Both the position numbers and the translations under genes were made by a program. A DNA stretch of 64,000 bases from Episyrphus balteatus (Eukaryota > Arthropoda > Insecta > Diptera > Syrphidae): assembly GCF_945859705.1 (NCBI RefSeq), contig NC_079134.1:63466437-63530436 (forward strand). Direction: 5' to 3'. Shown piece by piece: positions 9,588 to 20,591 of the stretch. Under the pieces are notes generated by a model. That model made no database searches. It was given only the letters and a program-made list of their open reading frames with translations, and was not told the DNA's origin. Each line of letters begins with the position of its first letter. Within the stretch, counting starts at the first letter, position 1.

Positions 9588-10980
9588 TGACGAATATGCC
9601 AACCACATGTCTACTACGATAAACACCATAAAACAAGATGAAGGTCACATAGTTACCCTTATTCGAAACCAGACATCAATAATTGACGCTACTATAAATA
9701 TAATCAAAGCAAATGAGCAAGAGACAAGTTCTCGTTTTGATGCAATAAACGAAAACCTGAAACAATTCGCAGGAATCGTTAATGACATAAGACAACAATA
9801 CCACAACGAAAGATTGCGTCAACTGTTCAATTCAATAGCACTGCAGCTTTTATTGGTTTCTTCACAGTTTCAAAGAACACAAGCCTCGTTAATAGACGTA
9901 ATGATCGATACTCATCATGGGAGGATAAATCCTCAGCTCATTTCTCCTATTCAATTAAAGCAGGAGTTTACACGGATAAAGGCAAACCTACCTTCCTCAG
10001 TCAGACTTCCAGTATCTGCAGCGGAGGTCCCAAGACTTTATCACCTAATGAGCATTCATGGCAAGGCTCTGAAAGAACACATCATCTTTAAAATCGAATT
10101 ACCACTACTAAGTCTTGATGAATTCGAGCTCTTCAAAGTAACTCCTTTTCCAGTTCTTGTCGGAAAGTCATTCTTTGCCATTCAACCATCAACCGAGTAC
10201 ATAATGATCAACTTGCATCGTGACCAGTACTATCCTCTTTCAACATTAGAGTTTCACGGATGCTTCTCTATTACTGAAGAAAGACATTTATGCCCTATGC
10301 AGCGTCCGATCTACAGACGTGGATCAGAAGTAAGCTCATGCGAAATCAATTTCTTAAACCACGTTCAGCAATCTCCTGCCTGCAAAGTGGTAAAAGCCAA
10401 CGATGGCCCACACTGGGTCCAACTGCACAATCCAAATGAATGGATATACGCGTTAAGAGTCAAAACCACATTAAATATAGTATGTAATAGCATTTCAACA
10501 CAAACTGTATTAGAGGGCTCTGGAATTCTACAAATTCAACCCGACTGCGTTTTAAAAGATGACTTCATAACATTGCGTGGGCACCTCATACAAAGAACGG
10601 TCTCCAGAATGTCGCTCTCTCCAGCAATAAATCTATCTGAATACTCCTTACCAGACGATATGAGAAAAATCTCTTATGGGGCTTTGCCGTACAAAAAGCA
10701 TTTAAAGGAATTAAATGCACTAAAGCAAGAACTCATTAATATCACCAAAGTCTTGCCCTCTATAACTCATCATAATGATGTGCACCATTTCACGGTGGGC
10801 TACACCGGGTTGATCACGTCCATCATAATACTCATCTGCTTGTTACGATGGTCATATTGTCACTACCGCAAACGTAAGAATGTAGCTCCAAATGCCAAAA
10901 CAAACACCAGTACAACATCCGCAAAAATCCAGGGCGACTATCCAAATCCAAGTACCATAACCTTCGAAATGATGGGATAG
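9559..10980 (+). CDS. BEL env-like membrane fusion protein (baculovirus F-like), N-terminally broken
   Basis: Frame open from about 9508; the first codon here is GTG, so a start at 9559 is not a true one. The visible beginning has the glycine/alanine-rich segment (LFGVLD) that marks the fusion-peptide end of the large subunit of F-like envelope proteins. Coiled-coil-like and cysteine-bearing sequence follows, then a transmembrane segment at about residues 412-432 and a short basic tail. A hydrophobic, signal-like stretch sits at the end of the preceding pol frame, in a different frame, and little or no small-subunit sequence lies between. The ectodomain start therefore seems lost or frame-broken. 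Family assignment is by motif recognition only. Confidence 0.7.
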   Translation: MANALFGVLDDEYANHMSTTINTIKQDEGHIVTLIRNQTSIIDATINIIKANEQETSSRFDAINENLKQFAGIVNDIRQQYHNERLRQLFNSIALQLLLVSSQFQRTQASLIDVMIDTHHGRINPQLISPIQLKQEFTRIKANLPSSVRLPVSAAEVPRLYHLMSIHGKALKEHIIFKIELPLLSLDEFELFKVTPFPVLVGKSFFAIQPSTEYIMINLHRDQYYPLSTLEFHGCFSITEERHLCPMQRPIYRRGSEVSSCEINFLNHVQQSPACKVVKANDGPHWVQLHNPNEWIYALRVKTTLNIVCNSISTQTVLEGSGILQIQPDCVLKDDFITLRGHLIQRTVSRMSLSPAINLSEYSLPDDMRKISYGALPYKKHLKELNALKQELINITKVLPSITHHNDVHHFTVGYTGLITSIIILICLLRWSYCHYRKRKNVAPNAKTNTSTTSAKIQGDYPNPSTITFEMMG

Positions 10981-10995
10981 TTTCGAACACAGTTC

Positions 10996-11008
10996 AACGG
11001 GCGGAGAA
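10996..11008 (+). other. BEL polypurine tract
   Basis: ACGGGCGGAGAA, mostly purine, directly before the 3' LTR. Confidence 0.6.
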
Positions 11009-11512
11009 TGTATATTCTAATCCATCAGATTATTATATACCAGCAATTTGCATACGTACCCTACAATATGTAGCTTTTCAATTTGTCCTATTATATCATT
11101 TTCATTCTCACAATAGTCAGCACTTTGCTTGCATACCTGGCTACTGTATCATATTCCTTTCAATTCTTTACTTTCCTGTACATATCTCACATAATTATTT
11201 TAGCAAAGTAAGCATATTATTTGTATAAATAGTGTTGTAAGAAAATAAAAGGGATTCATTCTGAATCAAAGCACCAAACTGTTGTTCATATTATTTGCTT
11301 CCCCCCACCAGCGGTAAGGGGCAATAATCGAATCTATAAACATAGGAAAAGTATTGGTCACATTGTTGCTTCCCCCCACCAGTGGTAAGGGGCAATAATC
11401 AAATCCTCGAAATATACATAGGTACGAAGAACCTTTTGTATAGTCTACGGTCTGGTCAAGGTTTATGTACCCTGACCAGCAAGTCGGTACAAACTAGTGC
11501 CGACTCTAAACA
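11009..11512 (+). repeat. BEL 3' LTR
   Basis: 504 bp copy of the 5' LTR, TGTATATTC...TAAACA, followed by the target duplication GGTTC. Confidence 0.95.
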
Positions 11513-12530
11513 GGTTCTTCATCTATTAATACGTTTGATTTTCAACTTTTGTTTCTTTTTAGCAAATTCATTTGCATACAATTTTATAGTTCCTATATTT
11601 ATATATACAGGGTGTCCCACAGTCACCGCCCCAAATAAAAACCATGGATTCCTGAGGTCATTTTAAGTCGAAAAACTTAAGAGGTAATTTTCTCGTTTTC
11701 GTCCCGTTTTCGAGTTAGCAAGGTTTTTATGATTTTTGCTCTCTTGTCCTTTAACTGGCCTTATCTTTGCCAAACTACGTTTGATTTGAAAGATTTTTTT
11801 TACAACCAATCAAGAATTTATTACAGTTTTAGTTTGTCTCAAAACTTTTTTTCCTGCGGACAACCGTTTCTCCACAATTTTGCATCAAACACAATTTTCT
11901 TCGTTTTTTAAGTTGTTTTTTACACTTTCATATCATTTAAGTCAAAAAAACACGTTAATGAGTTTTAATTTTTTGTGCTTTTTATTAAAGCCCCGTTTAT
12001 TTTCATAAAAAAAAATAAGTTTTATTTCATATAAAAGGCTACTGAAAGTAATTTAAAAAAAAATAAACAAACTGAGTGAATTTTTTTTACATTTTCTTCT
12101 AAATCGTTCAAAATACTTAAAATTTGCTTTGGATTAACTATATGTAAAACTGGAGTGATAGTTTTCCGTTATGTCGACAGTTTCGAGAAAGATCTCTGTA
12201 TACCCCAGATTTGTTCGGGTTTCCTCTATCGTATTTGTATTTATTGTCGTCCAAGTTAGAAGAAAAAGGATGATTTTTAGAATCCTTTTAACCTGAAAAT
12301 TTGTGTTTTTTTTTTTATTAGAAACGCAAATATTGTGAGCTTAAGATCTAATAAATTTAGTTAATTCCTATTTCTTATTGTTCTGAAAATTAATAGATAT
12401 CTGACTGCCTAATTTTTTAATACAGATATTCTTTTTAATTTTATATTGTGTTTTATATAATATTTTTCATTAGCCTATTAATAATTAATAACATAATAAT
12501 TGTTCTATGTGGTAGTGCTGAAAATTCTCG
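11513..12530 (-). other. Gypsy1 3' noncoding region, proximal part, with a CAGGGTGTCCC repeat fragment
   Basis: Between the integrase stop and the BEL insertion; AT-rich, no convincing ORF. At 11608 it contains TATA followed by CAGGGTGTCCCAC, the same kind of terminus as element N (51094-55861). A matching inverted end is not seen, so it is probably a one-ended fragment, end not placed. Confidence 0.45.
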
Positions 12531-13931
12531 TTAAGAGCGAGAGTGGCTAGGACCAGGTTCATTATCAGAATTTCCTGAAAATTTTAACGGTCGTTTAATA
12601 TTATTTTCATGGACATCTTTTAATGCATATTTTCTAAATTTTGGTTGTTCTTTGTGTCTAACACTAGCATAATTTTTAATAATTCCTTCTTTTCGTGTTT
12701 CATTATAATATTCTCTATTTTCATTAAGTTTATTTATGGACTTAAGTTTACTCTTGTCGATTCTTTCTTTAATAAGTCTAGGTTCAATAAGGCGATTTTG
12801 AACATCTATTAGCTTAGCTTTAATGGTAGAATGGAATGTGTTGTTATAATATTCAACTGCCTTGAATATTTGTTCTTTTATAGGTATTTCGTTCTCTATA
12901 TTAAGTGTTCTAATTCTTTCCGTAAGGGTATTATTTAATCTTTCTGCGTCAGAGTTTCCGGTGTGGTTGTTTGGTTTAACAAAATGGAAATCTATATCTT
13001 CATCCCTGCAAAATTGTTTAATATTTATGCTATGAAATTCATTATCCCAAACGAGTTTTTTCATTTTTCGTTTTATAGAAATAAACTGTCTTAATTTTTC
13101 TATAAGTGTTTTATGGTTTCTGTCCTCTAAAAAAAAACTAACTGCATGTTTTGAAAACTTATCAATAAAATTGATAAAGTTGTGTTTACTATTTGTGTAC
13201 ACGTCAACGTGAATTATTTCGTTAATACCATCAGGTGTTTCTGTTATTTTAAATCTGTTTTTAATTGGATTTCTGTCATATTTTGCGGCAGTACAAATGT
13301 CACAGTTATTAACTACTTTGGTTTTCATTCCCTCATAATTTGCTAAGATTCCTGAATGGACAGATTCTTTTTTATGATACAATGCTATTTGTTTAATTGC
13401 TTCTTCTTCGTCTTTTAGGTCTCTAGCAACAAATCTACATTTAACGAACTTAACCAGTTGATTATTAGTAGAAAACTCAATTAATTTTCGTTGTATAATT
13501 TCATAAAATGTATCGTCAAATTCTGAATAAATACCTATTTTACCTTTATTAATATGTCTTCTTATTATGTTTGATATATTTTCTGGAATGTCCTTTCTTT
13601 CAATATAGATTCTTTTATTACCTAGTATATTTTCAGTTTCATTTTCTTTTATTTCACAAAATATTAACTGGGTTTTAAAACGATTTACAACCGTTTGTAG
13701 TGTAGGAATTTGATCATTATTATTTGAATCTATTAAGTTGACTTCATTTGTGTTCACGTTGATTCGACTCAAAAAATCTGCTAACTTATTTTCTTTGCCT
13801 ACAATGTAATCAATTTTTGCATCATACTGCCTTAGTTGTAAGATCCACCGTTGTAATTTCGAATTAAAATCTTTTCCCATATTTTTTTGTATGTAACCAT
13901 TTGATGGGTTGATGATCTGTACATAAGTCAA
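12531..13931 (-). pseudogene. Gypsy1 Pol: RNase H end and integrase
   Basis: The first about 20 codons are out-of-frame. Genuine sequence starts near 13880 with the RNase H C-terminus (DYIVGKENKLADFLSR). Integrase follows: HHCC finger (LYHKKESVHSG ... NNCDIC), then the catalytic core with D in HVDVY, D in VWDNEF and E in DAERLNN, all present, and a basic C-terminal tail. The frame breaks from the upstream RNase H ORF near a 7-T run (about 13884-13890), consistent with a 1-base slip. It belongs with the RT/RNase H segment immediately upstream (13864-14411). Catalytic residues are intact but the element is dead because of the RT deletion. Confidence 0.85.
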
Positions 13932-14411
13932 ACTCTACCCCAAAAAGGTAGGGTCTGTAATATTTTACACCCCAAACGATGGCGAAGAGTTCTTTTTCGA
14001 TTGTAGAATAATGTTTTTCATGATTATTCAAAGTGCGAGAAGCAAAAGAAACAGGATGTCCATCTTGAACTAAGGCTGCTCCTAATGCGAAGTTACTTGC
14101 ATCCGTCACAAGTTTAAATCGTCTTTTAAAATCTGGGTATTTTAGAATCGGATAGTCAGTAATTATGTATTTCAGTTTCTCAAATGCAGCTATGTAATTA
14201 GGGTCATTAGAGTTTACTTTGGAATTGTTCTTCAAATACTGTAGCATAGGATATGCGACTTTTGCGTAGTCTTTTATAAACTTCTTGTAGTAGCCTGTTA
14301 ACCCAAGAAAAGATTTAATTTGTTTCTTTGTGGTTGGAAGTTTAAGATTTCGTATAGTACTTATTTTATCTTGATTTGGTTTAACTCCTTCTGGAGTTAG
14401 AGTATGTCCAA
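13864..14411 (-). pseudogene. Gypsy1 Pol: RT C-terminus and RNase H
   Basis: The minus frame from 14411 begins inside RT (GHTLTPEGVKPNQ), runs through the RT connection motif FLGLTGYYKKFI, and into RNase H (LVTDASNFALGAAL, SFASRTLN, STIEKELFAIVW, CTDHQPIKWL). Codons 14412-14496 upstream of it come from the inserted fold-back and are not gypsy. The central RT with the YxDD motif (roughly 135 codons by comparison with other gypsy RTs) is absent: sequence jumps across the fold-back insertion to 18502. It ends out of frame with the integrase ORF. Confidence 0.85.
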
Positions 14412-17400
14412 TAGGGTGGGTCAAAAAAATCGAAATTCTTTTTTTTTGAATTGGTACTCCGAAAAATCGATTGCTAGACCCCTCTAGAATATACACACCA
14501 AATATGAGCTCTTTATATTAATGGGAAGGTCCTCCGCTTTGCAATTTTCCATTTTTACATCAAGCTTCTACTAAAAAAAATAATTTTTTTATTAATTGAC
14601 TTTTTAGCAAATTTCTTTTCATATTCTTGAAGGAAATTGAACGCTCTACAAAAAAGGCCTTATACACTTTTTTCGTTTATCTAACCGTTGAATAAATATT
14701 TGGAGTCCAAAAATTGAGAAAATCTTTAAAAATTCGTTTTTTGTTCTTAATTTTGTAACAAATTGAAAAATTATAATGATCAAACGCGCAAGACATATTC
14801 TTGCTGGAAATTGATTGTTCCACAAAAAAGGTCTTATTAACTTTTTTCATTAATCTAACCATTCTAAAGATATACGAGGTCAAAGTTAAAAAAAAATAAT
14901 AAAAACATTTTATATTTTTAAAAATTTTCCAGCTCACTGAAAATTCATTATTTTCAATTTAGCAAGACGTATTCTTGTAGGGGCTTAAACGTTCTACAAA
15001 AAATCCCTTGGCATCAAATTGATTGCTTTAACCGTTTAGAAGATATTCGTATCCAAATCGCAATGCATACGGGTCATAAGAAAACTATTGAAATCAGTGA
15101 GCATTGGTTTGGATACGAATATTTTCTAAACGGTTGATTTGATTCCAAGGAATTTTTTGTAGAACGTTTAAGTCCCTACAAGAATATATCTTGCTAATAG
15201 TCTATTTAATAGACCCGAGCTCCAGAGCAAAAATAGAACAAATTCGTTCAAGAGTTTTTATTGGCGAATATGATTCCTTGACATACAAGAATACTCCAGC
15301 CAAAAGTGCTACTAAATCCATTGGTGCATTTCTGAGAAAACGGCAACACTGGTCACTTTTCAGTTTTTTTGATTTAACTCGAAAACCAAGCCTGACTTTG
15401 AAATGGTTCAAAGACACTTTTCATAGCAAATTAAATTTTCTGTCAAGTTAAGATGGTTAAAAAATTTTAAAAATTATTTTTGACTAAAATTCTAACCTAA
15501 AATCAAAGAAAAAAAAGTTAAAAAATTGACAATTTTATTTTTTTTTACTAAATCAAGGGGCATTTTGTGTATGTAGCCGGGACGTCCAAACTTTGTACTA
15601 ATGAAATGAAGTAGAGGTAAAATCCTTTGATAATATGCAATTTTTAATTTTTTTTGTCAAGAAACAACTTAAATGTACCTATTCAAAAATTAGCACTTTT
15701 TCTAAATTTTTGACTTTTTTAGTTAAAAGCAAGTTTTTAAAACTCGATAAAATCGTATTAATTGGTAACTTTTAGACTTTTAAAGTAAACATACTTCGAG
15801 GGATTGATTTAATATAAACTAAATATGACAAACAAAAAAATTTATTTGCATCCTTATGGCCTTTTGTGCAATTTTGTGTATGTGCATTTTTATAAATTCG
15901 GGTCAAATGGATGGACAGAGAGCCATTAGCTTTGGTCTATTGCATAGAAGAACATTTAATACCAACTCTTTTACTGTTTTCAATGGCCTGAAAAACAATT
16001 CTTGTAAAATCCGCGATCAACGAAAAGTTTCTCTTGAAAAACGAAAAAAATACTCTAATGAGTTTGAAACAAAATAGCTCAGGCAAATTAGTAAATCAAA
16101 TTGCACTTTTCGCGGGACAAATTTTTTTCATGGAACGTGTTTAGGTGAATGTCCTTATCGTAAAAATGAATTTTTTGGGATGATAAGATATTGGGAACAG
16201 CCGCCATCTTGGAAAAGAGGTCGGTGCCGTTTTTATTTTATAACTCCATTTTTACTCATTTAAACCAAAAATGTCCGAGGATAAACTTATTATCAATTAA
16301 ATTATCTAAAAAATTATATACAAATGAATTCCGTGAGTTAGTTAAATTCAATTTTATAGTCGGTCAAAGTCCGGGTTCTTCTCGCAAGGTTAAGACAATA
16401 TGACATTTTTTTCAAATATCTGAAGAACTTTTTATTTGTTTGGGATTTTCTTAAAGAATGAATTATAGCACTTTTAATTATCTATAAAATGAGCCCTTTA
16501 TCATAACTGTAGCCATCACATTGTAGAAGCAACCAAACGTCGAAGTCATGATATACGATTTTTTAACTGAACATATTTGGGATTTCAATAGTTCAAATAA
16601 ACAATCAAAAATTAAACACAATAGTCTCGAAAACATAACGGCTTACACACCTCATATCTTGAGTTATACTTATCGTAATGCTGAGATTAAGGTGTTCATG
16701 TTTAGGAAAAATGACAGGGCATCAGTTCTTATATTTAGAATTTTAAATAGTGTCACTTTAGCTTATTCACATTAATTGGAAAATTCACTTCATTTAAAAC
16801 CTCGAAAACCATAAAAGGTTAACATTAAAGATTTCAAACTTTTAATTCAATATTTAGACGAATATAGTTAAAAAACTGTTTACTTATATTTTGGTTGTAC
16901 CTCAACTTCAAAAATTTGCTCGGTCTAATAGAAGAAAACTTGTTATTTTCTCACTTTTGACTAGTAGAATGTGAACTTCGACGTTAGATGGCTTATACAT
17001 TATGTTGGTTACAGTTACGATAAAGGGCTCATTTTATAGATAATTAAAAGTGCTATAATTCATTCTTTAAGAAAATCCCAAACAAATAAAAAGTTCTTCA
17101 GATATTTGAAAAAATGTCATATTGTCTTAACTTTGCGAGAAGAACCCGGACTTTGACCGACTATAAAATTGAATTTAACTAACTCACGGAATTCATTTGT
17201 ATATAATTTTTTAGATAATTTAATTGATAATAAGTTTATCCTCGGACATTTTTGGTTTAAATGAGTTAAAATGGAGTTATAAAATAAAAACGGCACCGAC
17301 CTCTTTTCCAAGATGGCGGCTGTTCCCGATATCTTATCATCCCAAAAAATTCACTTTTACGATAAGGACATTCACCTAAACACGTTCCATGAAAAAAATT

Positions 17401-18467
17401 TGTCCCGCGAAAAGTGCAATTTGATTTACTAATTTGCCTGAGCTATTTTGTTTCAAACTCATTAGAGTATTTTTTTCGTTTTTCAAGAGAAACTTTTCTT
17501 TGGTCGCGGATTTTACAAGAATTGTTTTTCAGGCCATTGAAAACAGTAAAAGAGTTGGTATTAAATGTTCTTCTATGCAATAGACCAAAGCTAATGGCTC
17601 TCTGTCCATCCATTCGACCCGAATTTATAAAAATGCACATACACAAAATTGCACAAAAGGCCATAAGGATGCAAATAAATTTTTTTGTTTGTCATATTTA
17701 GTTTATATTAAATCAATCCCTCGAAGTATGTTTACTTTAAAAGTCTAAAAGTTACCAATTAATACGATTTTATCGAGTTTTAAAAACTTGCTTTTAACTA
17801 AAAAAGTCAAAAATTTAGAAAAAGTGCTAATTTTTGAATAGGTACATTTAAGTTGTTTCTTGACAAAAAAAATTAAAAATTGCATATTATCAAAGGATTT
17901 TACCTCTACTTCATTTCATTAGTACAAAGTTTGGACGTCCCGGCTACATACACAAAATGCCCCTTGATTTAGTAAAAAAAAATAAAATTGTCAATTTTTT
18001 AACTTTTTTTTCTTTGATTTTAGGTTAGAATTTTAGTCAAAAATAATTTTTAAAATTTTTTAACCATCTTAACTTGACAGAAAATTTAATTTGCTATGAA
18101 AAGTGTCTTTGAACCATTTCAAAGTCAGGCTTGGTTTTCGAGTTAAATCAAAAAAACTGAAAAGTGACCAGTGTTGCCGTTTTCTCAGAAATGCACCAAT
18201 GGATTTAGTAGCACTTTTGGCTGGAGTATTCTTGTATGCCAAGGAATCATAATCGCCAATAAAAACTCTTGAACGAATTTGTTCCATCCAAAAGGGTCTA
18301 TTCAATAGACTATAATTTGAAAATAATGAAGTTTCAGTGAATTAGAATTTTTTAAAAACATAAAATGTTTTCATAATTTTTTTTTTAACTTTGACCTCGA
18401 ATATCTTTAGATTGGTTAGATTAATGAAAAAAGTTAATAAGACCTTTTTTGTGGAACAATCAATTTT
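14412..18467. mobile_element. Fold-back element A1 (TAGGGTGGGTC end), right end deleted, host of element B
   Basis: The left end TAGGGTGGGTCAAAAAAATC sits right at the break in Gypsy1 RT. The left arm (14412-about 15062) matches, inverted, about 15110-15197 plus 18313-18467. The right arm stops about 400 bp short of its expected end and is followed by TGGA-type filler (18468-18502) and then gypsy RT. A second copy of the left arm is at 26551. The TAGGGTG start resembles hAT-type ends and that of element F, but no target duplication can be read because one end is lost. Confidence 0.75.
15198..18312. mobile_element. Fold-back element B (TAG...CTA clan), 3.1 kb, TSD TAA
   Basis: Arms of about 1.3 kb (15198-16517 and about 17010-18312) are inverted copies. 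The ends read TAGTCTATTTAATAGACCC and its near inverse complement; each end is itself almost palindromic. It is flanked by TAA (15195-15197, 18313-18315). The intact opposite arm of A1 has only one TAA at this spot (cttgctaaattg, near 14960 on the other strand), which supports a 3-bp duplication. The roughly 490-bp centre carries a 75-codon plus frame (16548-16775) with no recognised similarity. The matching 73-codon frames in both arms (15856-16077, 17443-17664) are mirror images; I do not call them genes. Confidence 0.9.
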
Positions 18468-18502
18468 GATGGATGAATGAATCAATATGGATGGATGGAT
18501 GG
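18468..18502. repeat. TGGA-rich simple repeat at a deletion junction
   Basis: About 35 bp of imperfect TGGA/TGAA repeats lies between the truncated right arm of A1 and Gypsy1 RT. It sits exactly where both the end of A1 and the central RT are missing, so it looks like filler or a slipped microsatellite at the deletion. Confidence 0.7.
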
Positions 18503-18920
18503 GGAACTTGTCCGACACAGTGATTTCATTTAACTTCCTATAGTCTATGACTATCCTCCACTTTTCATTACCATGTATATCTTTTTTCTTTGGCACTACC
18601 CAAAGAGGACTATCGTATGGGGAATTGCTTTCAGTTATGATGCCTTGATTTAACATGTCATTAATCTGGCGATATATTTCTTCTTCATGAACCTTGGGAT
18701 ACCGATATATTTTCGAAAACACTGGTTTGTAAGTAACAGTAACTATTTCATGAACTATTTGATGAGTGAACGTTAAATCGTCTCCTTCTCTATAAAACAC
18801 TTTTTTATATTTTTTAAGTAAATTTAAAGTTTGTGATTTTTCTTCTTGGTTCATATGATCTATTTTAACACTAAATGGCCAAGGATCTACAGTTGGCTCT
18901 AAAGAGCAAATACTATTCAA
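18502..18920 (-). pseudogene. Gypsy1 Pol: RT N-terminal part
   Basis: The minus frame encodes the gypsy RT entry region: YREGDDLTFTHQIVHEI, YRYPKVHEEEIYRQI, SPYDSPLWVVPKK, WRIVIDYRKLNEIT and KFPI, then runs into the TGGA filler and fold-back A1. The catalytic motifs (motif A aspartate and YxDD) are gone. The frame differs from the protease ORF upstream; two stop codons in a row (about 18956-18961) close the protease frame. Closest in style to 17.6/297-like gypsy elements, by motif only. Confidence 0.85.
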
Positions 18921-18957
18921 ATCGTAACGATTACTGCCAATGAACTGGATGGTATTA

Positions 18958-19263
18958 TTATTTACTGTTTCTTAAATCAATATTTATATTAAATGGGATA
19001 AGAATGTTAAGTCCTAAAATAGCGTCAAAATTTTTTCTTCCTAAATCAAAAACATTCCATGTCACATTTTTTTCTGATTCGAATTCTTCTGGAGCAGGTG
19101 TTACAATTTTTGAGATCACAGAACTCGAACCATTTAAAGTAGAAAAATACTTTGCTTCTTTTAATACATGAGTTTCTACGTTTTTTAATATACAAGGTTT
19201 AATTACACTAGTTGTAGATCCCGTATCGATCAAGCATCTAATTGTTTGTTTATTAATGGTCAA
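18958..19263 (-). pseudogene. Gypsy1 aspartic protease
   Basis: 101-codon frame with the protease active-site motif CLIDTGSTTSVI near residue 10 and the flap/second half including AILGLNILIP (about residue 82), as in gypsy proteases. It starts just past the Gag stop in another frame, as expected for a gag-pol frameshift arrangement. It ends in tandem stops before RT, which is abnormal and points to decay. Confidence 0.8.
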
Positions 19264-19268
19264 ATCAA

Positions 19269-20196
19269 CTAACGGTAATTTCTGTTGGGAGGCTGTTTCT
19301 GAAAATTTGTATTAATTTCTCTATTGTTTGAAACTGATTGATTTTGGTAATTTCCATTATAATTAGTTTGGTTAGAAAAGAATGGACGGTTTGGACCACT
19401 ATTATTGAAAGACGGTTGGTTGCGTATAAAATTTCCATTTGGATTTTGCTGATTTATTGCATAACCTGAATTATTATTATTATTATTACTAACCCAATTT
19501 GTTCCATTATTCTGTCTTGAAAAATTTAACCCATTGCTATTATTATTTTGTCTTGAAAAATTAAACCCATTACTATTATTTTGTCTTGAAAAATTTAACC
19601 CATTAATATTATTATTTTGTCTTGAAAAATTTAACCCATTATTATTATTAATTTGTCTTGAAGGTGTCGATATATTCCAGTTGTAATTTATTCTGTGTCT
19701 AATGTCAATGTTTCTTTCGTCATCCAACATTTTAAGTCTTAAGTATTTGTTATATATTTGTGTTAAAGAAGCACCTTCTTCGATGTGTGCTCTAACATTA
19801 CTATCTATTTTATCAACTATTATATTCACTAAATCTCTATCTACATTTTCGTTTTTATAAATCTCTGGCTTTTTAGTATCATAATCATAGATTTCATTTA
19901 TTTCAAAATTTATATCTCTAAATATATTAAATAATTGTTCCAAGTTTTTTACCTTCACTTGGCGGGCAAAGTTAAAGAGGTCTGAGTAGTTGCTTTTTGG
20001 TTTATATTGCTGTATGAGTTCGGCTTTGACCTTCTCCCACGTCAGTTCGTCCCCAATTCTTCTGATGCACCTGGCGGCTTCCCCATGTATTTTTTCGCAA
20101 TACACAATTTTAATTCCGTATTCCTGGAGTCTTTGGTCGTTACCGCAAAGAGCTTTTGTTTGTTCTACGGACTTAATAAAATTTGAAAGTCTGTAG
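19269..20196 (-). pseudogene. Gypsy1 Gag, N-terminus missing
   Basis: The minus frame from the edge of element J1 encodes a Gag capsid-like region (YYRLSNFIKSVEQ, EKIHGEAARCIRR, VKAELIQQYKP, FNIFRDINFEIN). It is followed by an Asn/Gln-rich C-terminal half with at least four repeats of NGLNFSRQNN. No CCHC knuckle. The ORF can be read to 20258, but codons above 20196 derive from J1's terminus. About 30-40 N-terminal residues and the 5' LTR are absent. Confidence 0.8.
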
Positions 20197-20584
20197 TAGA
20201 GTGACCGCAACTCCCATAGAAAAAATTTTTTGTCGAATTTTTTTCGGGGGAACCCCATAAAATGTTCCGCCTTTGCAGATTTTGATAGCCAAAATTTCAG
20301 CTCGATTGGATAACTCTAAATGGTGCCGACACTCGCTCAAAGTATCAAAAATCTCTGTTTTTTCACTGTTTTTCCAAGAAAATTAGCTTTAGCTCCCAAA
20401 CAAATCGGGTTATTTTCACTTTTTATATATTAAATTAAAGGTAGTGTTGTTACACATAATTCAGATGCTAAATTTGTTTAGTTTTACTAAAAACGAAAAA
20501 TATTGTCATCAATTTAAATTTTCAGTACTTACCTCAAAAAGAGCTGAAGTGCAAACTCGATTTAAAATTAAACTTTATTTTAAC
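20197..20584. mobile_element. Fold-back element J1, left part (TAGAGTGACC end)
   Basis: It starts TAGAGTGACCGCAACTCCC inside Gypsy1 gag, preceded by TAG (20194-20196). It matches the left arm of J2 at 59491-59860, including the segments GGTGCCGACACTCGCTCAAA and CAGTACTTACCTC. The match stops at about 20584, where a non-LTR element begins. The right half of J1 is not found nearby. Confidence 0.8.
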
Positions 20585-20591
20585 TGTCGAA

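Larger units (their letters stand above)
2058..11512 (+). mobile_element. BEL/Pao LTR retrotransposon with env-like ORF (9455 bp)
   Basis: Complete element: 504-bp LTRs with TG...CA ends at 2058-2561 and 11009-11512, PBS at 2562, PPT at about 10996-11008, gag-pol ORF and env-like ORF. It is flanked by the 5-bp duplication GGTTC (2053-2057 and 11513-11517), normal for BEL/Pao. I see a single LTR mismatch (gccgaatct versus gccgactct), so the insertion is young. It lies in the 3' noncoding region of Gypsy1. Damage: an in-frame amber codon in gag, an apparently shortened RT core and a frame change between pol and env, so this copy is probably not autonomous. Confidence 0.95.
1..20196 (-). mobile_element. 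Gypsy1: nested, defective Ty3/gypsy LTR retrotransposon
   Basis: Minus-strand Ty3/gypsy element recovered as pieces: gag (19269-20196), protease (18958-19263), RT start (18502-18920), RT end/RNase H (13864-14411), integrase (12531-13931), 3' noncoding (11513-12530 and 1819-2057), polypurine tract (1806-1818) and 3' LTR (1-136 plus 1635-1805). Pieces are separated by a fold-back in the LTR, a BEL element in the 3' noncoding part and nested fold-backs in RT. The 5' LTR and gag N-terminus are missing beyond 20196, where another fold-back starts. Frames are broken between PR and RT and inside RNase H, so it is dead. The order of pieces is inferred from domain order and from matching target duplications of the insertions. 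Confidence 0.8.

Noticed and set aside
17117..17311. Mirror ORFs starting MEKRSVPFLFYNS in fold-back B
   Set aside because: The same peptide appears in the opposite arm at 16191-16403 purely because of the inverted repeat.
15856..17664. Paired 73-codon ORFs starting MAFCAILCMC in both arms of element B
   Set aside because: They are the same sequence seen in mirror-image arms; no similarity, no conserved differences that suggest coding.
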